Position numbers and translations under genes: made by a program. DNA of 64,000 nt from Pirellulaceae bacterium (GTDB taxonomy: Bacteria; Planctomycetota; Planctomycetia; Pirellulales; Pirellulaceae). A model generated the notes under the pieces. The model was not told where the DNA came from and did not search any database. It was given only the letters and a program-made list of their open reading frames with translations. Below are positions 26,320 through 36,628 of this stretch, one piece after another. The stretch is from assembly GCA_019636375.1 (NCBI GenBank), contig JAHBXS010000002.1, positions 585,621 through 649,620 on the forward strand, written 5' to 3'. The first letter of the stretch is position 1, and each line of letters opens with the position of its first letter.

Positions 26320-27645
26320 ATGCAAACCGCAACCGCCAGTTCGCCGTTAGCCAGCAGCTTGCTGGCCACGATCATGATGGACGACAACTTTCGTCCCAAC
26401 GACCCCATCTCATTGGCCGATAGTGGCATCCCCCATACGCTCATCGATAGCTTGATCCTCAAACGTCTCCTTGTTTCGGGCCAGAATAGCGGCCGTCAGT
26501 TGGCCAACGAAATCTGCATTAGCTTCAATATTCTGGAAGAGCTCTTACAACACCTTCGCGTCCGGCAAATGATCGTTCACCGCGGTGCGGCACCATTGAA
26601 TGATTACTACTACTCACTCAGCGAGGCCGGTCAGGAACGAGCCCAGCAATACATGCGGCAATGCGCCTATGTCGGCCCCGCCCCGGTGACTCTCATGGAC
26701 TACATCCTGTCTGTCGAAGCCCAATCCATTCGCAATGAACGAGCCAAAGCGGCCCAACTAAAAAAAGCGTTTCGCGACATCTCCATTAACGAGTCCTTAT
26801 TTGATGACTTGGGGCCAGCGATCAATTCAGGCGCGGGAATGTTCCTGTACGGAGAACCTGGAAACGGAAAGTCGACCATCGCCCAGCGGATTACTCAGTG
26901 TTTTAGCCAACAAGTCTGGATTCCCCATGCGATTTACGAGGACGGGCAAATCATCAAGTTATTCGATGCCGCCTATCACCACGTTCCCAACGAAAACGCT
27001 GATTCGGCTTACGGACTCGAGTCTTTTGATCGACGTTGGGTACGAGTCCGCCGGCCCACGGTCGTTGTCGGTGGCGAATTGACCATTGACGCTCTTGAAC
27101 TTCGCTTTGATCCCAACAGCAAAATCAGTGAAGCACCTTTGCAAATGAAGAGCAATTGCGGCAGTCTGCTGATTGACGACTTCGGGCGCCAGCGAATTGA
27201 GCCTCGGGAGCTGCTCAATCGCTGGATCATCCCTTTAGAAAACAGAATTGACTTCCTGACCTTGTCGACTGGGAAAAAAATCCAAGTCCCCTTCGAGCAG
27301 TTAATCATCTTTTCTACAAATCTCAAACCCCAAGACTTGGTCGACGAGGCGTTTCTACGGCGCATCCCCTACAAGATCTACATGAAAGACCCCACGATTG
27401 AGGAATTTCATCGACTCTTTGAAATTTACTGCACCAAAGTCGACATCGACTACAATCCGATCGCCGTCAATTACATCGTCGAAAAATATTTTATTGCACA
27501 AAAACGCCGACTGAGACGCTGTCAACCGCGCGACATCTTGTGGCAAGTCGGCAATTTTTGCAACTACTACGACTTAAAACCCGAATTGCGCGAGGACTAC
27601 ATCGATCGGATCATGAGCAGTTACCTGACCCCGGTCCTGGAATAA
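26320..27645 (+). CDS. AAA ATPase with N-terminal winged-helix-like region
   Basis: 441 aa. Residues about 30-120 look like a winged helix (LIDSLILKRLLVSGQNSGRQ then ANEICISFNILEELLQHL). A P-loop follows, FLYGEPGNGKST (Walker A) near residue 185, with LLIDDFGRQR (Walker B) near 285 and an IIFSTN sensor segment. Related ATPases are common in planctomycetes and some other phyla, often without known substrate. The start ATG has GAGAGGG upstream. It is 166 bp upstream of the kinase/tubulin-like gene on the same strand, so they may work together in regulated assembly or signalling. Confidence 0.8.
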   Translation: MQTATASSPLASSLLATIMMDDNFRPNDPISLADSGIPHTLIDSLILKRLLVSGQNSGRQLANEICISFNILEELLQHLRVRQMIVHRGAAPLNDYYYSLSEAGQERAQQYMRQCAYVGPAPVTLMDYILSVEAQSIRNERAKAAQLKKAFRDISINESLFDDLGPAINSGAGMFLYGEPGNGKSTIAQRITQCFSQQVWIPHAIYEDGQIIKLFDAAYHHVPNENADSAYGLESFDRRWVRVRRPTVVVGGELTIDALELRFDPNSKISEAPLQMKSNCGSLLIDDFGRQRIEPRELLNRWIIPLENRIDFLTLSTGKKIQVPFEQLIIFSTNLKPQDLVDEAFLRRIPYKIYMKDPTIEEFHRLFEIYCTKVDIDYNPIAVNYIVEKYFIAQKRRLRRCQPRDILWQVGNFCNYYDLKPELREDYIDRIMSSYLTPVLE

Positions 27646-27811
27646 TCGCTACAAAGGCACGCTATAACGAAAATTCTAGATTTGAGGGAAACTTCTCTAC
27701 GTTTCATCATTTTTGCAAATTGTTTCACGATCTCGCAAGAAAAGCACAACCTAGCTTATCAAGTCCTATTTTTGGGCGAACCTCGTTTGGCATTGAGTTT
27801 AGGAAACTATC

Positions 27812-30800
27812 GTGATTGTCTCTCATCCATTTCAATCTGAAAACGTTTTGGGCTACCGCATCGTTGATCGCATCGGTGCCGGAGGATACGGAGAAGTCTT
27901 TAAGGTTGAAGCTCCGGGCGGAATCTTAAAGGCATTAAAAGTTCTTAGCGGCTTTGGCAATGAGAAAAAAGCGCAAAATGAACTGGCCGCTCTCGACGCG
28001 ATCAAAAAGTTGCGACATCCTTTCTTGTTGTCATTGGAGCGGATCGAAGTTGTCGACGAAAGACTAGTTGTCATTACGGAGTTGGCCGACAAGTCCCTAG
28101 CCGATTTATTCAACGAATACGCCTCTCAGGGACTCACCGGAATTCCCCGCGAAGAATTGCTTCAATACATCAGCGAAACGGCTGAAGCACTCGATTATTT
28201 GTCTCTGGAACATCAACTTCAACACCTTGATGTCAAACCGGAAAATTTGTTATTGGTGGGAAATCATATCAAACTGGCGGATTTCGGGCTCGTTAAACAT
28301 TTACAGGAAGACCATATCACCGTGATGACGGGACTGACACCAGCCTACGCCGCACCTGAACTTTACGATGGCCGCCCCAGTTCATCTAGCGACCAGTACA
28401 GTTTAGCGCTCATGTTTTATGAAATGCTGACCGGCGAGCGCTGTTTCGATGGCAAGTCTCAGGCTCAGTTGACGGCTCAACATTTAAACGCCAAGCCCAA
28501 TTTGTCCTTGCTCCCCAAAATTGATCATCCGGCAATGCTGCGGGCTTTGGCGAAAAAGCCCGAGTTGAGATTCCACTCCTGCCGTGAATTCGTTGACGCC
28601 ATTAAAAACCAAAAGACCCTTCATCGCGACAAAAAACGCCTGTTGCGCAGCGAACGGATTCCAACGGACGAAGACACCAAATCGACTGTCGTCAATCCAG
28701 TGCTGCATCATCGTCAAGCCGAACGAACGATGATTCTTTCTCAAAACGCCCTTCGGGAAGAGCGACGCAATGCAATACTTACAGACTTTCCGGAAACAGC
28801 AGATTCGTCCACAGACCTAATCCCTTCTCTGATCATTGGCGTAGGTCGCTTGGGGACGGAAGTCTGTCGGCGAGTTAAGCGACGCATGAAAAACTCGCTG
28901 TCACACCCAGACGTCCCTGCGATTCAAATTCTTTGCTTGGACAGTGAACGGCGAACCCTGGACCAACCCCTCGGGCAAGACTCGATTAATTGCTTAGAGC
29001 ATTCGGATATTCTCCAATTGCCCTTACGCAAACCAGAAGAATACCGAAGTCGAGCCCGAGTTCATTGTGAATGGCTGAACCGGCGGTGGATTTACAGCGT
29101 CCCTAAGTCACTTCAAACCGAAGGCATTCGGCCTTTAGGGCGCCTTGCTCTCATTGACAACTTTGATTCGTTCTGGAAGCGACTGGAAGAAAAATCAGAA
29201 CGTCTAATTGCTCTGGATTCGTTGGCCCTTTCTGCCGAACGAATGGGACGCGAATTCAAACGAGGAAAGGCACGTGTGTTCATCGTCTCTTCGATTTCTG
29301 GTGGAATCGGCAGCGGACTCACACTAGATCTCGCTTATGCTGTAAAAACGATGTTTAGCCAACTAGGACTCCCAACGGACTCAATCCACGGCCTGTTGCT
29401 ACACGGACTCAATCAACATGAAAAAGACAGTCAACTTTGCACTGCCAATACCATCGCATTCCTCAGTGAACTCGCCCACATTAGTCAGTATGGTTATCAA
29501 GGCGAAAAGAGTGCCATGCTCCCAGAAATTCACGACGAGCTTCCCTTTGATTACCCTTACTTCCTAGATTTAGGCGAAAATCTGAACTCGTCTGCTCTGG
29601 CCGAAAAAGTGGACCAAATCGCTGACTACGTCTTTTACAATTCTTGCTCGGACGTCGGCTCCGCTCTCCATTCTTGCCGAGAACTCGATTGCGAAATGAA
29701 CTCATTCTCATTGCGGTCCTTTGGGTTAGCAGACACAGGGCTGTCTCCAGAAAACTCTGCCACCCTCATTCAAGCGATCGCAAAATCGATTGTTGGAGAT
29801 TGGTTGTCTTCGTCTGCCCCTGCGGACTACGATGCCCCGAAATTCTTTCACGATGAACTTCAGCTTTCCGAGCTTCAAACCGCCATTCGAACGCTGCTAC
29901 AAGCTCATATTGGAAATTCAATCGGAAGGCAGTTCAACGAAGTCAAATCAAAACGCCAGTTGACGGTCGCTGAAATATCAGAATTTTTTCGACTGATTCG
30001 CAATTCCTTTCTCCCCAAAGATGCCTCAAAACCTAGCGATTTTGCCGATGAGCAAACTCATTGGCTGGAAGGTCATTTTCCAGGAAGTTTGGTTGACCTT
30101 GCGTCGTCAAACATTGAAAAATTCCGCTCAAACCTCATCGGCATATTAGATGCCGTGTTTTCGGGAAAACAGTTTTCCTACGGAACCTACTTCTACCTGT
30201 CGAAAACAGCCATCGATCACCTCTCAACCGAGCGCGAAAAAGCTCGGCAAACTGCGAAACATCTCCGTGAAAACATCATTGAGTACACCAAGAACTTGAC
30301 GGCGATTTTTGATGAACCTCGCAAGAAAGTCTACCTCACATCGGCGCTGCTCCCCCACATCACTGACTATATTTCATTAATCGAGGAGTATTTCCTTTCC
30401 GAGGCCATTTCTTTGGCCTGCAATGGAATCGCTAGGCATCTGAGCCAACATGCTGAAATTATTCAACGCTCACGAATAAATCTTGAAAACAATGCCCACC
30501 AATTGCTGGACGAAACAGCCCTTACCAGTTTGGAACGACGCGTTTTTGGCTGGGATCGCCAAGTGTTCCAGATGTTCACTGAAAAAATTCCCGAACTCGT
30601 CCAAGCAACCGAACTAAGATTTTATACCAATGCCGTGCTACCGTTAGGCTCCTACCGCGAACTGCTGGTCACAGAACCCGTGAATTATGATTCGTTGCTT
30701 CACGAGTTGTCGTTGTATGCACAAAGCGAAGTCGTTTCGTTTGCGAAATCTCTCGATATCGATGTGCTCGCAAACGTCTCCAGCAATCGCAATAGCCTTG

Positions 30801-31126
30801 AATTATCCGATCAAATTGGACTCCTGCTCGAATCAGCGAATCCCATGCTCGATCAGTGCGGAGGCACCAGCCGATTGGTGGTTGCCATCCCAGAACGGTC
30901 TCCAGGAGATACCATCGCTGGCGCTATCGAAGACTTCTCAAAGGTCAAAATTCAATCGGTGCGCGCAACGTCAGGTGCACTGGTTCTAATTCAAGAAACC
31001 GAAGACGTCGAGATCCCCACCATTACTCGGCGACTCGTTGAAAAACTCCCCGATTGCCTGGAAATTGCCAAACGCATTCGCACTCGCAGCGACATCGAAT
31101 GGTCTCCCATCGAGACGATTCTCTAA
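27812..31126 (+). CDS. Ser/Thr protein kinase fused to tubulin/FtsZ-like domain
   Basis: 1104 aa from GTG 27812 (AGGAAA about 7 nt upstream). Residues about 14-270 are a Hanks-type kinase: GAGGYGEV, K43, HLDVKPEN (D140), LADFGL (D157), AAPELY; all key residues are present. After a linker, about residues 340-860 resemble bacterial tubulin-like proteins: IIGVGRLGTEVCRR at the start of the nucleotide-binding fold and SSISGGIGSGLTLDLAYAVK, whose GGIGSG (497-502) matches the tubulin signature loop. The rest is helical and unassigned. A kinase and a probable GTP-binding polymer-forming module in one chain suggests self-regulated assembly. Cytoplasmic; no membrane segment seen. Confidence 0.82.
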   Translation: MIVSHPFQSENVLGYRIVDRIGAGGYGEVFKVEAPGGILKALKVLSGFGNEKKAQNELAALDAIKKLRHPFLLSLERIEVVDERLVVITELADKSLADLFNEYASQGLTGIPREELLQYISETAEALDYLSLEHQLQHLDVKPENLLLVGNHIKLADFGLVKHLQEDHITVMTGLTPAYAAPELYDGRPSSSSDQYSLALMFYEMLTGERCFDGKSQAQLTAQHLNAKPNLSLLPKIDHPAMLRALAKKPELRFHSCREFVDAIKNQKTLHRDKKRLLRSERIPTDEDTKSTVVNPVLHHRQAERTMILSQNALREERRNAILTDFPETADSSTDLIPSLIIGVGRLGTEVCRRVKRRMKNSLSHPDVPAIQILCLDSERRTLDQPLGQDSINCLEHSDILQLPLRKPEEYRSRARVHCEWLNRRWIYSVPKSLQTEGIRPLGRLALIDNFDSFWKRLEEKSERLIALDSLALSAERMGREFKRGKARVFIVSSISGGIGSGLTLDLAYAVKTMFSQLGLPTDSIHGLLLHGLNQHEKDSQLCTANTIAFLSELAHISQYGYQGEKSAMLPEIHDELPFDYPYFLDLGENLNSSALAEKVDQIADYVFYNSCSDVGSALHSCRELDCEMNSFSLRSFGLADTGLSPENSATLIQAIAKSIVGDWLSSSAPADYDAPKFFHDELQLSELQTAIRTLLQAHIGNSIGRQFNEVKSKRQLTVAEISEFFRLIRNSFLPKDASKPSDFADEQTHWLEGHFPGSLVDLASSNIEKFRSNLIGILDAVFSGKQFSYGTYFYLSKTAIDHLSTEREKARQTAKHLRENIIEYTKNLTAIFDEPRKKVYLTSALLPHITDYISLIEEYFLSEAISLACNGIARHLSQHAEIIQRSRINLENNAHQLLDETALTSLERRVFGWDRQVFQMFTEKIPELVQATELRFYTNAVLPLGSYRELLVTEPVNYDSLLHELSLYAQSEVVSFAKSLDIDVLANVSSNRNSLELSDQIGLLLESANPMLDQCGGTSRLVVAIPERSPGDTIAGAIEDFSKVKIQSVRATSGALVLIQETEDVEIPTITRRLVEKLPDCLEIAKRIRTRSDIEWSPIETIL

Positions 31127-31469
31127 TACTGCGGTGTGTCCGCGTTTCGATTAACGAAAATTTCTTCTCCTCTTGCTAAAAATTTCCGACTTCCGTTGCT
31201 CAAACGCACCGGATGTTGGTTTTTGTCAACACGATTCTCCACACAAACGGCACATCGCCGTCTTTTTTCTTTGCCTGATTCGCTCAAATTCCCGCGAAAT
31301 CCACGATTTTCAGAAGGTTTTCGAAACGCGGCATCGTTTTCCTGCTTTTCTTGGCCTCGGACTTGCTTTTTATCTCTGCCAAACCAACTTGGCCGATTCG
31401 CCCACCTCCGACGGGCGGATCGGCGTTTTCTTTCAATTGGCACACCAGCGTCTACGAGGATTGAAAACC
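31127..31469. other. Intergenic region
   Basis: About 340 bp after the kinase/tubulin gene. It is open in several frames but without a recognisable domain. A ribosome site appears only just before 31470. Confidence 0.45.
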
Positions 31470-32270
31470 ATGCACGCTCGACATCAACTGGAGGTCGCCG
31501 GATGGATCGCCGCTCACGCCGATACCATCGTCGCTTCAATGGATTGCCCGGATGAGGTTCTATTCGAAAGCTTTTGGTTAAACACCAAGACTCGTACCCT
31601 CCGATGGCATACAGCCCTGAAAACATTCGAACTCGATCTGGCCAACCCTCAACCCAACTACCAACCCTGGCCAGCCCTCGAAATTATTCTGGAAGAAATT
31701 ATCGTCTCCGAATCTCTCACCCGAATCTGGGCGGCGATGGCTGTCGCCTTGGACGAACGATTCCATACCGACCATTTTTCGCCCCTCGGCCGCAGCATTT
31801 TCATCGGCCACATGGAAACGCGCAACCGGGTCATGCGGATGCTCCTCCGCTTCCGCAGTTTAAACGAAGTCGCCTTTGACCGGTTCAACCAAATTCGACG
31901 CAGTGTCGAAAAATGGACCGACTTGTTTCTAGGACTATTCCCTTGGCCAGAGATCGCGACACAATTCGCGTTTGATCCAAAACGTCTTGAGGAGCATCAC
32001 CGCGAAAATCAAAACTCCGAGCCCGCCTTGATGGCCGACCGCATCCGCCTGTGGCTCGCTTCCGCCGAAAAAGCTTTCTCGATATGTTGCGGAAAATGGA
32101 GTGCCAACCCGGAACTCAATCGACGGATCGTCGAAGGCATCTTCGCAAGTATTGACCTTGAGTCGTTCGATGACGAACCCCTCCCTGCGATTATTCGCAC
32201 TCTGCAACGCGAACGAGCCCACGCGGACGCCCAAGCCCTCCTCGACCAATTAACCGTTTTGGACGCCTAA
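31470..32270 (+). CDS. Conserved-looking hypothetical protein
   Basis: 266 aa from ATG 31470, preceded by GAGGA; the frame stays open upstream to 31173 without protein-like sequence. Mostly helical, rich in Trp and Arg (for example VAGWIAAHADTIVASMDCPD). No signal peptide or membrane segment; no family recognised. It follows the kinase/tubulin fusion on the same strand, perhaps as a functional partner. Confidence 0.6.
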   Translation: MHARHQLEVAGWIAAHADTIVASMDCPDEVLFESFWLNTKTRTLRWHTALKTFELDLANPQPNYQPWPALEIILEEIIVSESLTRIWAAMAVALDERFHTDHFSPLGRSIFIGHMETRNRVMRMLLRFRSLNEVAFDRFNQIRRSVEKWTDLFLGLFPWPEIATQFAFDPKRLEEHHRENQNSEPALMADRIRLWLASAEKAFSICCGKWSANPELNRRIVEGIFASIDLESFDDEPLPAIIRTLQRERAHADAQALLDQLTVLDA

Positions 32271-32374
32271 GAAATAATTGCCATTACTCGAATAGTTTCC
32301 TTTTTCCGCAAATAAACGCCCTCCCTCGTTGATCAATTGGATAAGTCGAATTCGACAATCCGAGAAACCAAACA

Positions 32375-33529
32375 ATGTGCAAGCGTTTGATGCAATACAT
32401 GCTGGCTGGGCTGTTGCTCCTGCCGTCGTTTTCCCTGCTCTCTCAGGAATACAAACGAGAAAATGGGCCAGCCAAAGTCTCCACCGTCGAGCGGATCACA
32501 CTCGAAGACGGCCAGCGCAACAAAACGCTCCATCTGTTTGTGAGCTACCCGGAAATTGAAGGCCCGTTACCGGTCATCATTTTCTCTCATGGCGCGATGG
32601 GTTCAGGCGATATGGGCTTTCCAATTGTCGAGCACTGGTCCAGCCATGGGTACATTGTAATCTGTCCGACTCATTCAGATTCTCTAAAACTCAAACGCGA
32701 ATCTGGCCAACGAATCACCAATCCGCTGGACTCCATTCGTCGCAGCGGAAAAAGCTCAGGGGAATGGGACGACGTTTGGTCAGATCGCCCTCGCGATATT
32801 TCATTGGTCATCGATTCCTTGGCAAAGATCGAAAACTTAATTCCTGAACTCGCTGAAAAAATCGATGCGGAGCGGATTGGAGTAGGAGGTCACTCGTTGG
32901 GGGCCTACACTGCCCAGCTCATTGGTGGTGCTACCGTCAAAATGCCTGGCCACACCGAACCCCAAAGTTTTGGCGATGATCGTGTTAAAGCGATCTTGCA
33001 GCTTTCTGGACAAGGGACCGACCAACAGGGTTTACACCGCGACTCATGGAAATCAGTGACTTTGCCCATGATGTGCGTAACTGGTTCCAGGGACCGAGCC
33101 GCTCAAGGCCAGCCCCCTTCGTGGCGTCGCGAACCATTCGAACTCTCCCCCCCGGGCGACAAGTATTTCGTGTTCATCGAAGGTGCCCACCACGGTTCCT
33201 TTACGGGAAAATCAGCCCTCGACCTGCCTCGTAACCTTCAGCCTCAGGACAACGACTCCGATCAAACCGAACGGTCGAGCGGCATCCGCGATCGCATCAA
33301 AAACTTGCGCGGCAACCAAAACCTCGACAGGACGCTTGACGGAAAACTCGCCGATCGCTTAGCAGAAAGGGCGCAACAAGATCAAGCCAAAATTCTGGAT
33401 TGGGTAAAACAAGCCACCATCGCGTTTTGGGACCATACGCTCCGAAATGACGATCAAGCCAAAGACTTCTTGTCCAAAGACAACTTGCGAACCTCAAGTC
33501 ATCAAGCAGTTAACATCGAACGAAAATAG
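32375..33529 (+). CDS. Secreted alpha/beta hydrolase
   Basis: 384 aa. Signal peptide (YMLAGLLLLPSFSLLSQ). Alpha/beta-hydrolase features: VIIFSHGAMGSGD (oxyanion loop), GVGGHSLGAYTAQLIGG (nucleophile Ser), CVTGSRDRA (probable Asp region) and FIEGAHHGSF (catalytic His). Similar to platelet-activating-factor acetylhydrolase/dienelactone-hydrolase-like secreted enzymes. A charged segment of about 90 residues follows the His and is not part of the core fold. Substrate unknown; likely an exported esterase. Confidence 0.82.
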   Translation: MCKRLMQYMLAGLLLLPSFSLLSQEYKRENGPAKVSTVERITLEDGQRNKTLHLFVSYPEIEGPLPVIIFSHGAMGSGDMGFPIVEHWSSHGYIVICPTHSDSLKLKRESGQRITNPLDSIRRSGKSSGEWDDVWSDRPRDISLVIDSLAKIENLIPELAEKIDAERIGVGGHSLGAYTAQLIGGATVKMPGHTEPQSFGDDRVKAILQLSGQGTDQQGLHRDSWKSVTLPMMCVTGSRDRAAQGQPPSWRREPFELSPPGDKYFVFIEGAHHGSFTGKSALDLPRNLQPQDNDSDQTERSSGIRDRIKNLRGNQNLDRTLDGKLADRLAERAQQDQAKILDWVKQATIAFWDHTLRNDDQAKDFLSKDNLRTSSHQAVNIERK

Positions 33530-33572
33530 CCCGTTTCATCTGTGGCCCAATTTGACTTGATTCGCATCGATT

Positions 33573-34214
33573 CTAAGGCTGTCGGTCCAATCGAGCGAAT
33601 AACTCCGCGATATTGACTTGCCAGCCCGGAAGCACCCTTCCACCGTCAATCACTTCGTCTTCCGAATGGACCGTAGCGTCCAGCGAGGAATTGAATACCG
33701 TAACCGTTCGGGCACGATGATCGACCATCCACAACACCTCGACTCCCGCATGGAAATACTCTCGGCGTTTGCGAGACATTTCTGCATAGGTGTTGCTTGT
33801 ACTCAAGACTTCAATGACAAAATTGGGAACCAAATCAGGAATCGGGTCCTTGGGAATTTGACCATTGGGCATTCGCTCCCAAGCCACAAAGGCGACATCA
33901 GGACCACGAACCGTGTCACCAAACAGTCGTGTCATCCCGTCGGCCCCCGTAGCCACTCCCAGTCGGTTTGAATCAAGGTAACTATGCAGCCAATGAAGTA
34001 GTACCCCAGCCAGGAGCGATTCTTGCCAACCCATGCTTTTCTCCACCAGAGTCCCATCGACCAACTCGAACAACCGTCGTTCAGTGTCGCGGATACGAGT
34101 GACATCTTCCAACGTGGCTGTACCAGGGGCCGGGTTCGTTCGAACTCGCGAAGCTGGAATGTTACCGAGATCGTGAAGTCGCTCTTCCCAAGTTGTCGGC
34201 AATGCGATGCTCAT
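33573..34214 (-). CDS. Uma2-family putative endonuclease
   Basis: 213 aa. Uma2/DUF820 pattern of the PD-(D/E)xK fold: FELVDGTLVEK, RGPDVAFVAWERMP, PDLVPNFVIEVLSTSNT and EVLWMVDHRARTVTVF, giving the D...E.K-like core. These proteins occur in many copies in cyanobacteria and planctomycetes; biochemical role unproven. It stands alone, with no mobile element recognised beside it. Confidence 0.85.
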   Translation of the reverse strand: MSIALPTTWEERLHDLGNIPASRVRTNPAPGTATLEDVTRIRDTERRLFELVDGTLVEKSMGWQESLLAGVLLHWLHSYLDSNRLGVATGADGMTRLFGDTVRGPDVAFVAWERMPNGQIPKDPIPDLVPNFVIEVLSTSNTYAEMSRKRREYFHAGVEVLWMVDHRARTVTVFNSSLDATVHSEDEVIDGGRVLPGWQVNIAELFARLDRQP

Positions 34215-34347
34215 GACAGTCTCTCAATTACACTTTCGATTTCATGAAACTTCCACAGCATGATTGTAGTTTCCTATCGAAATTAGTGACTTCAAAACAG
34301 TATACCCAAGTCTACGATGCAGGAAAGCCCTAAATTTCGCAGAACGC

Positions 34348-34842
34348 TCAGTGATAAAAGACTTTGGCACCAATAAAACCACCTAACGCGGAAACCACCA
34401 AAACAAGAACCGTCACTGCAAAAGAAGCGAGAACACCCTGGACAAACGTTGGATCCGTATCAACAAAAACCAGAACGCCAAATAACGCAATTCCTGTTAA
34501 GAAAAACATCAACGCCCCAGCCGCACAACCAGGAACCCAACCTCCCGCCTCCTTGACAAATCGGCATGTAAAAAACGAAGCAATAATAGGAATCAGTGGC
34601 AATGTCCAAGCCGCATGAAAATTAACGATCACCCAAAATGCCAAGGCGAATAACGCAGTAAGCCCTACCAGATCGAACAACGAAAATGTCTTGCCCACGA
34701 TCGGCTGCTGCGAATCGGAACTTATGCCCGCCTTGCTGCTTTGAGAACCCAACTCGCGATCTTCAAGTTCTCCCATATCGTAGCCTTCTGAGTTTTTCCG
34801 CGAGTCAATCTTCTCAGGGGTTTGGTTCGATGAAGGACTCAT
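34348..34842 (-). CDS. Hypothetical membrane protein
   Basis: 164 aa. A hydrophilic N-terminus of about 50 residues is followed by four hydrophobic segments (LFDLVGLTALFALAFWVIV, WTLPLIPIIASFFTC, GALMFFLTGIALFGVLVFV, VLASFAVTVLVLVVSALGG). No family recognised. The N-terminal region is rich in Ser/Gln/Glu and probably cytoplasmic. Confidence 0.6.
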   Translation of the reverse strand: MSPSSNQTPEKIDSRKNSEGYDMGELEDRELGSQSSKAGISSDSQQPIVGKTFSLFDLVGLTALFALAFWVIVNFHAAWTLPLIPIIASFFTCRFVKEAGGWVPGCAAGALMFFLTGIALFGVLVFVDTDPTFVQGVLASFAVTVLVLVVSALGGFIGAKVFYH

Positions 34843-34916
34843 TCGCCAATAGACTACCCCTTTAGCCGATTGGGAGGTTTATCTAAGAACGAGCGATGAT
34901 GAAGGCAATCGACAAA

Positions 34917-35873
34917 TCAAGCCACCCGCTGCCCCAAGATCAAACCCCATACATGCGGCACCGAGGGAAGAAAGGCGAATTGAACGTGCTCCAAACCGGC
35001 CTCAAGCATCCAAGTACGAATCACCGGCGGAGAATGAATCTTGTGAATGGCCGATTGCAACGTAAGTTCCAACTCCCACATCGCCAAGGTCCGAGCCCCT
35101 TTTTCCTGGCCATGAAAATAGTCGACGATCGCCAACTCCCCCTCGTGTTTCAGCCCGGCGACGGTCGCCTTGATCCAACCTTTAGCCTTTGCAGCCTCAA
35201 GGCGATGAAATATCCCTGCGGCCAATATCAAATCGTAGTTCTCACCCGTCAAATCAACATCAAACGGGTTCCCCTCAACCGCTTTGAACTGACCCGCGAT
35301 TCCAATACTCTCGACCGTCATCATCGAACGCGCTAAATTCTCGGGCGTATCCAACAGGGTGACTTGGCAATCTGGGTCTCGATGCGCGAGAGCACTACTA
35401 AATACGGCGGAACTTCCTCCCAATTCCAAAACCCGCAACCCGCGTCTCGTCCGTCCAAAGTCCAACGCTTCAGCGGCATCCATCGCTGCCGGAGTTCGCG
35501 TCCAATCGTGTCTCCCAATTTCGGTGATGCCTTTGCCAGACGTTTGGAATTCTTCGGCCACCGCGAATTGGTCGATCGCGTTTCTAAACCCCGCGTCCCA
35601 ATCGTCATTTAAAATCAAGCGAGCCATGGGACTCAAAGCGAAATCGTCTTCGTAACGCTCCAGTAATCCAGTTTCGCACAAAGCCGAACACAACAACTCG
35701 ATTCTCCAAGAGTCCAACTTCAAGGCTTCGGCAATTTGCTCGGAGGTCCGCTGCCCCACCTCCAGCAGTCGCAACACTCCCAACTGAAATCCGAGACGGA
35801 TCACATGATATGTCGCCAGCGAATTTTGAAATCGAACGAACTCTTCGACGGTCTTTATTTGGGTGTTCGACAT
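34917..35873 (-). CDS. SAM-dependent methyltransferase (O-methyltransferase-like)
   Basis: 318 aa. The N-terminal winged-helix dimerisation region is like that of small-molecule O-methyltransferases (LATYHVIRLGFQLGVLRLLE, SEQIAEALKLD, SPMARLILN). The Rossmann part has LRVLELGGSSAVFSSALAHRDP (SAM-binding motif I) and VTLLDTPENL (acidic end of strand 2). A late IVDYFHGQEKG segment is typical. Substrate unknown. Next gene downstream of a response regulator on the same strand (about 85 bp), possibly unrelated. Confidence 0.82.
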   Translation of the reverse strand: MSNTQIKTVEEFVRFQNSLATYHVIRLGFQLGVLRLLEVGQRTSEQIAEALKLDSWRIELLCSALCETGLLERYEDDFALSPMARLILNDDWDAGFRNAIDQFAVAEEFQTSGKGITEIGRHDWTRTPAAMDAAEALDFGRTRRGLRVLELGGSSAVFSSALAHRDPDCQVTLLDTPENLARSMMTVESIGIAGQFKAVEGNPFDVDLTGENYDLILAAGIFHRLEAAKAKGWIKATVAGLKHEGELAIVDYFHGQEKGARTLAMWELELTLQSAIHKIHSPPVIRTWMLEAGLEHVQFAFLPSVPHVWGLILGQRVA

Positions 35874-35958
35874 TTTGACTCGCTCGCCGACTTCTCCATC
35901 TCGGGGAATTTCCGCTCACCAACGTCACCAGAATAGACGGCAACCTTCTTATGAGCAA

Positions 35959-36417
35959 TTACTGAATCGAAGATGCTTCTTCCATGCGTTGGATGTATTG
36001 ACGTAACCGCTCGTTTTCATCAGTCACTTCTTTGAGCGCCAGCAAGTTCTCGACCCGCTTCAACAACTCGACTTTTTGAACCGGTTTCGACAGAAAGTCA
36101 TTCGTCCCAGCATCAACCGCCCTCTGAATATCCCCGATCTCATTCAAAGCGGTCACCATCAAGATCATGATCTTTCGCAAGGCCGGGTCTTGCTTAATCT
36201 GCCCACAGACTTCGAACCCACTAAACTTCGGCATCATCACATCGAGCAAGATCAGATCGGGCGAAAAACTTCGAGCCTTATCCAACGTCTCCTGCCCGTC
36301 CATCGCGATTTCGATATGGCAGTCGAGTGCGCTCAAATAGGCCTCCAGGAGTTCACAGTTTGCTTGGTTGTCATCCGCAATCAAAATGCGATGTGTCGTC
36401 GATTCGTTCATGGTCAA
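35959..36417 (-). CDS. Single-domain response regulator
   Basis: 152 aa. REC domain: ILIADDNQANCELLEAYL (acidic pocket), LILLDVMMPKFSGFEVC (phospho-acceptor Asp), MVTALNE (Thr switch) and FLSKPVQK (Lys). After the domain only a short coiled-coil (LLALKEVTDENERLRQYIQ) remains, so output is by partner binding. It resembles PleD-type receivers. No cognate kinase is adjacent. Confidence 0.9.
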   Translation of the reverse strand: MTMNESTTHRILIADDNQANCELLEAYLSALDCHIEIAMDGQETLDKARSFSPDLILLDVMMPKFSGFEVCGQIKQDPALRKIMILMVTALNEIGDIQRAVDAGTNDFLSKPVQKVELLKRVENLLALKEVTDENERLRQYIQRMEEASSIQ

Positions 36418-36628
36418 TCATCTCTCGTTTGGAGAACTATTCTTCGTCCGCTTGCCGAAGTACTACCCTGCCCCGACTACCCTGCCCCGTTATTTTAGGC
36501 GTTCGATTTCAGAAATGGGGGTCGATTTCGACCTCGATTATAGAGCCTCTGCCCCATTTAGCCAAACGGGGCAAATACGTCGCTGCCCATCCCTCGATTA
36601 AACCACAGCCAGCGGAGTCGGCACCGAC

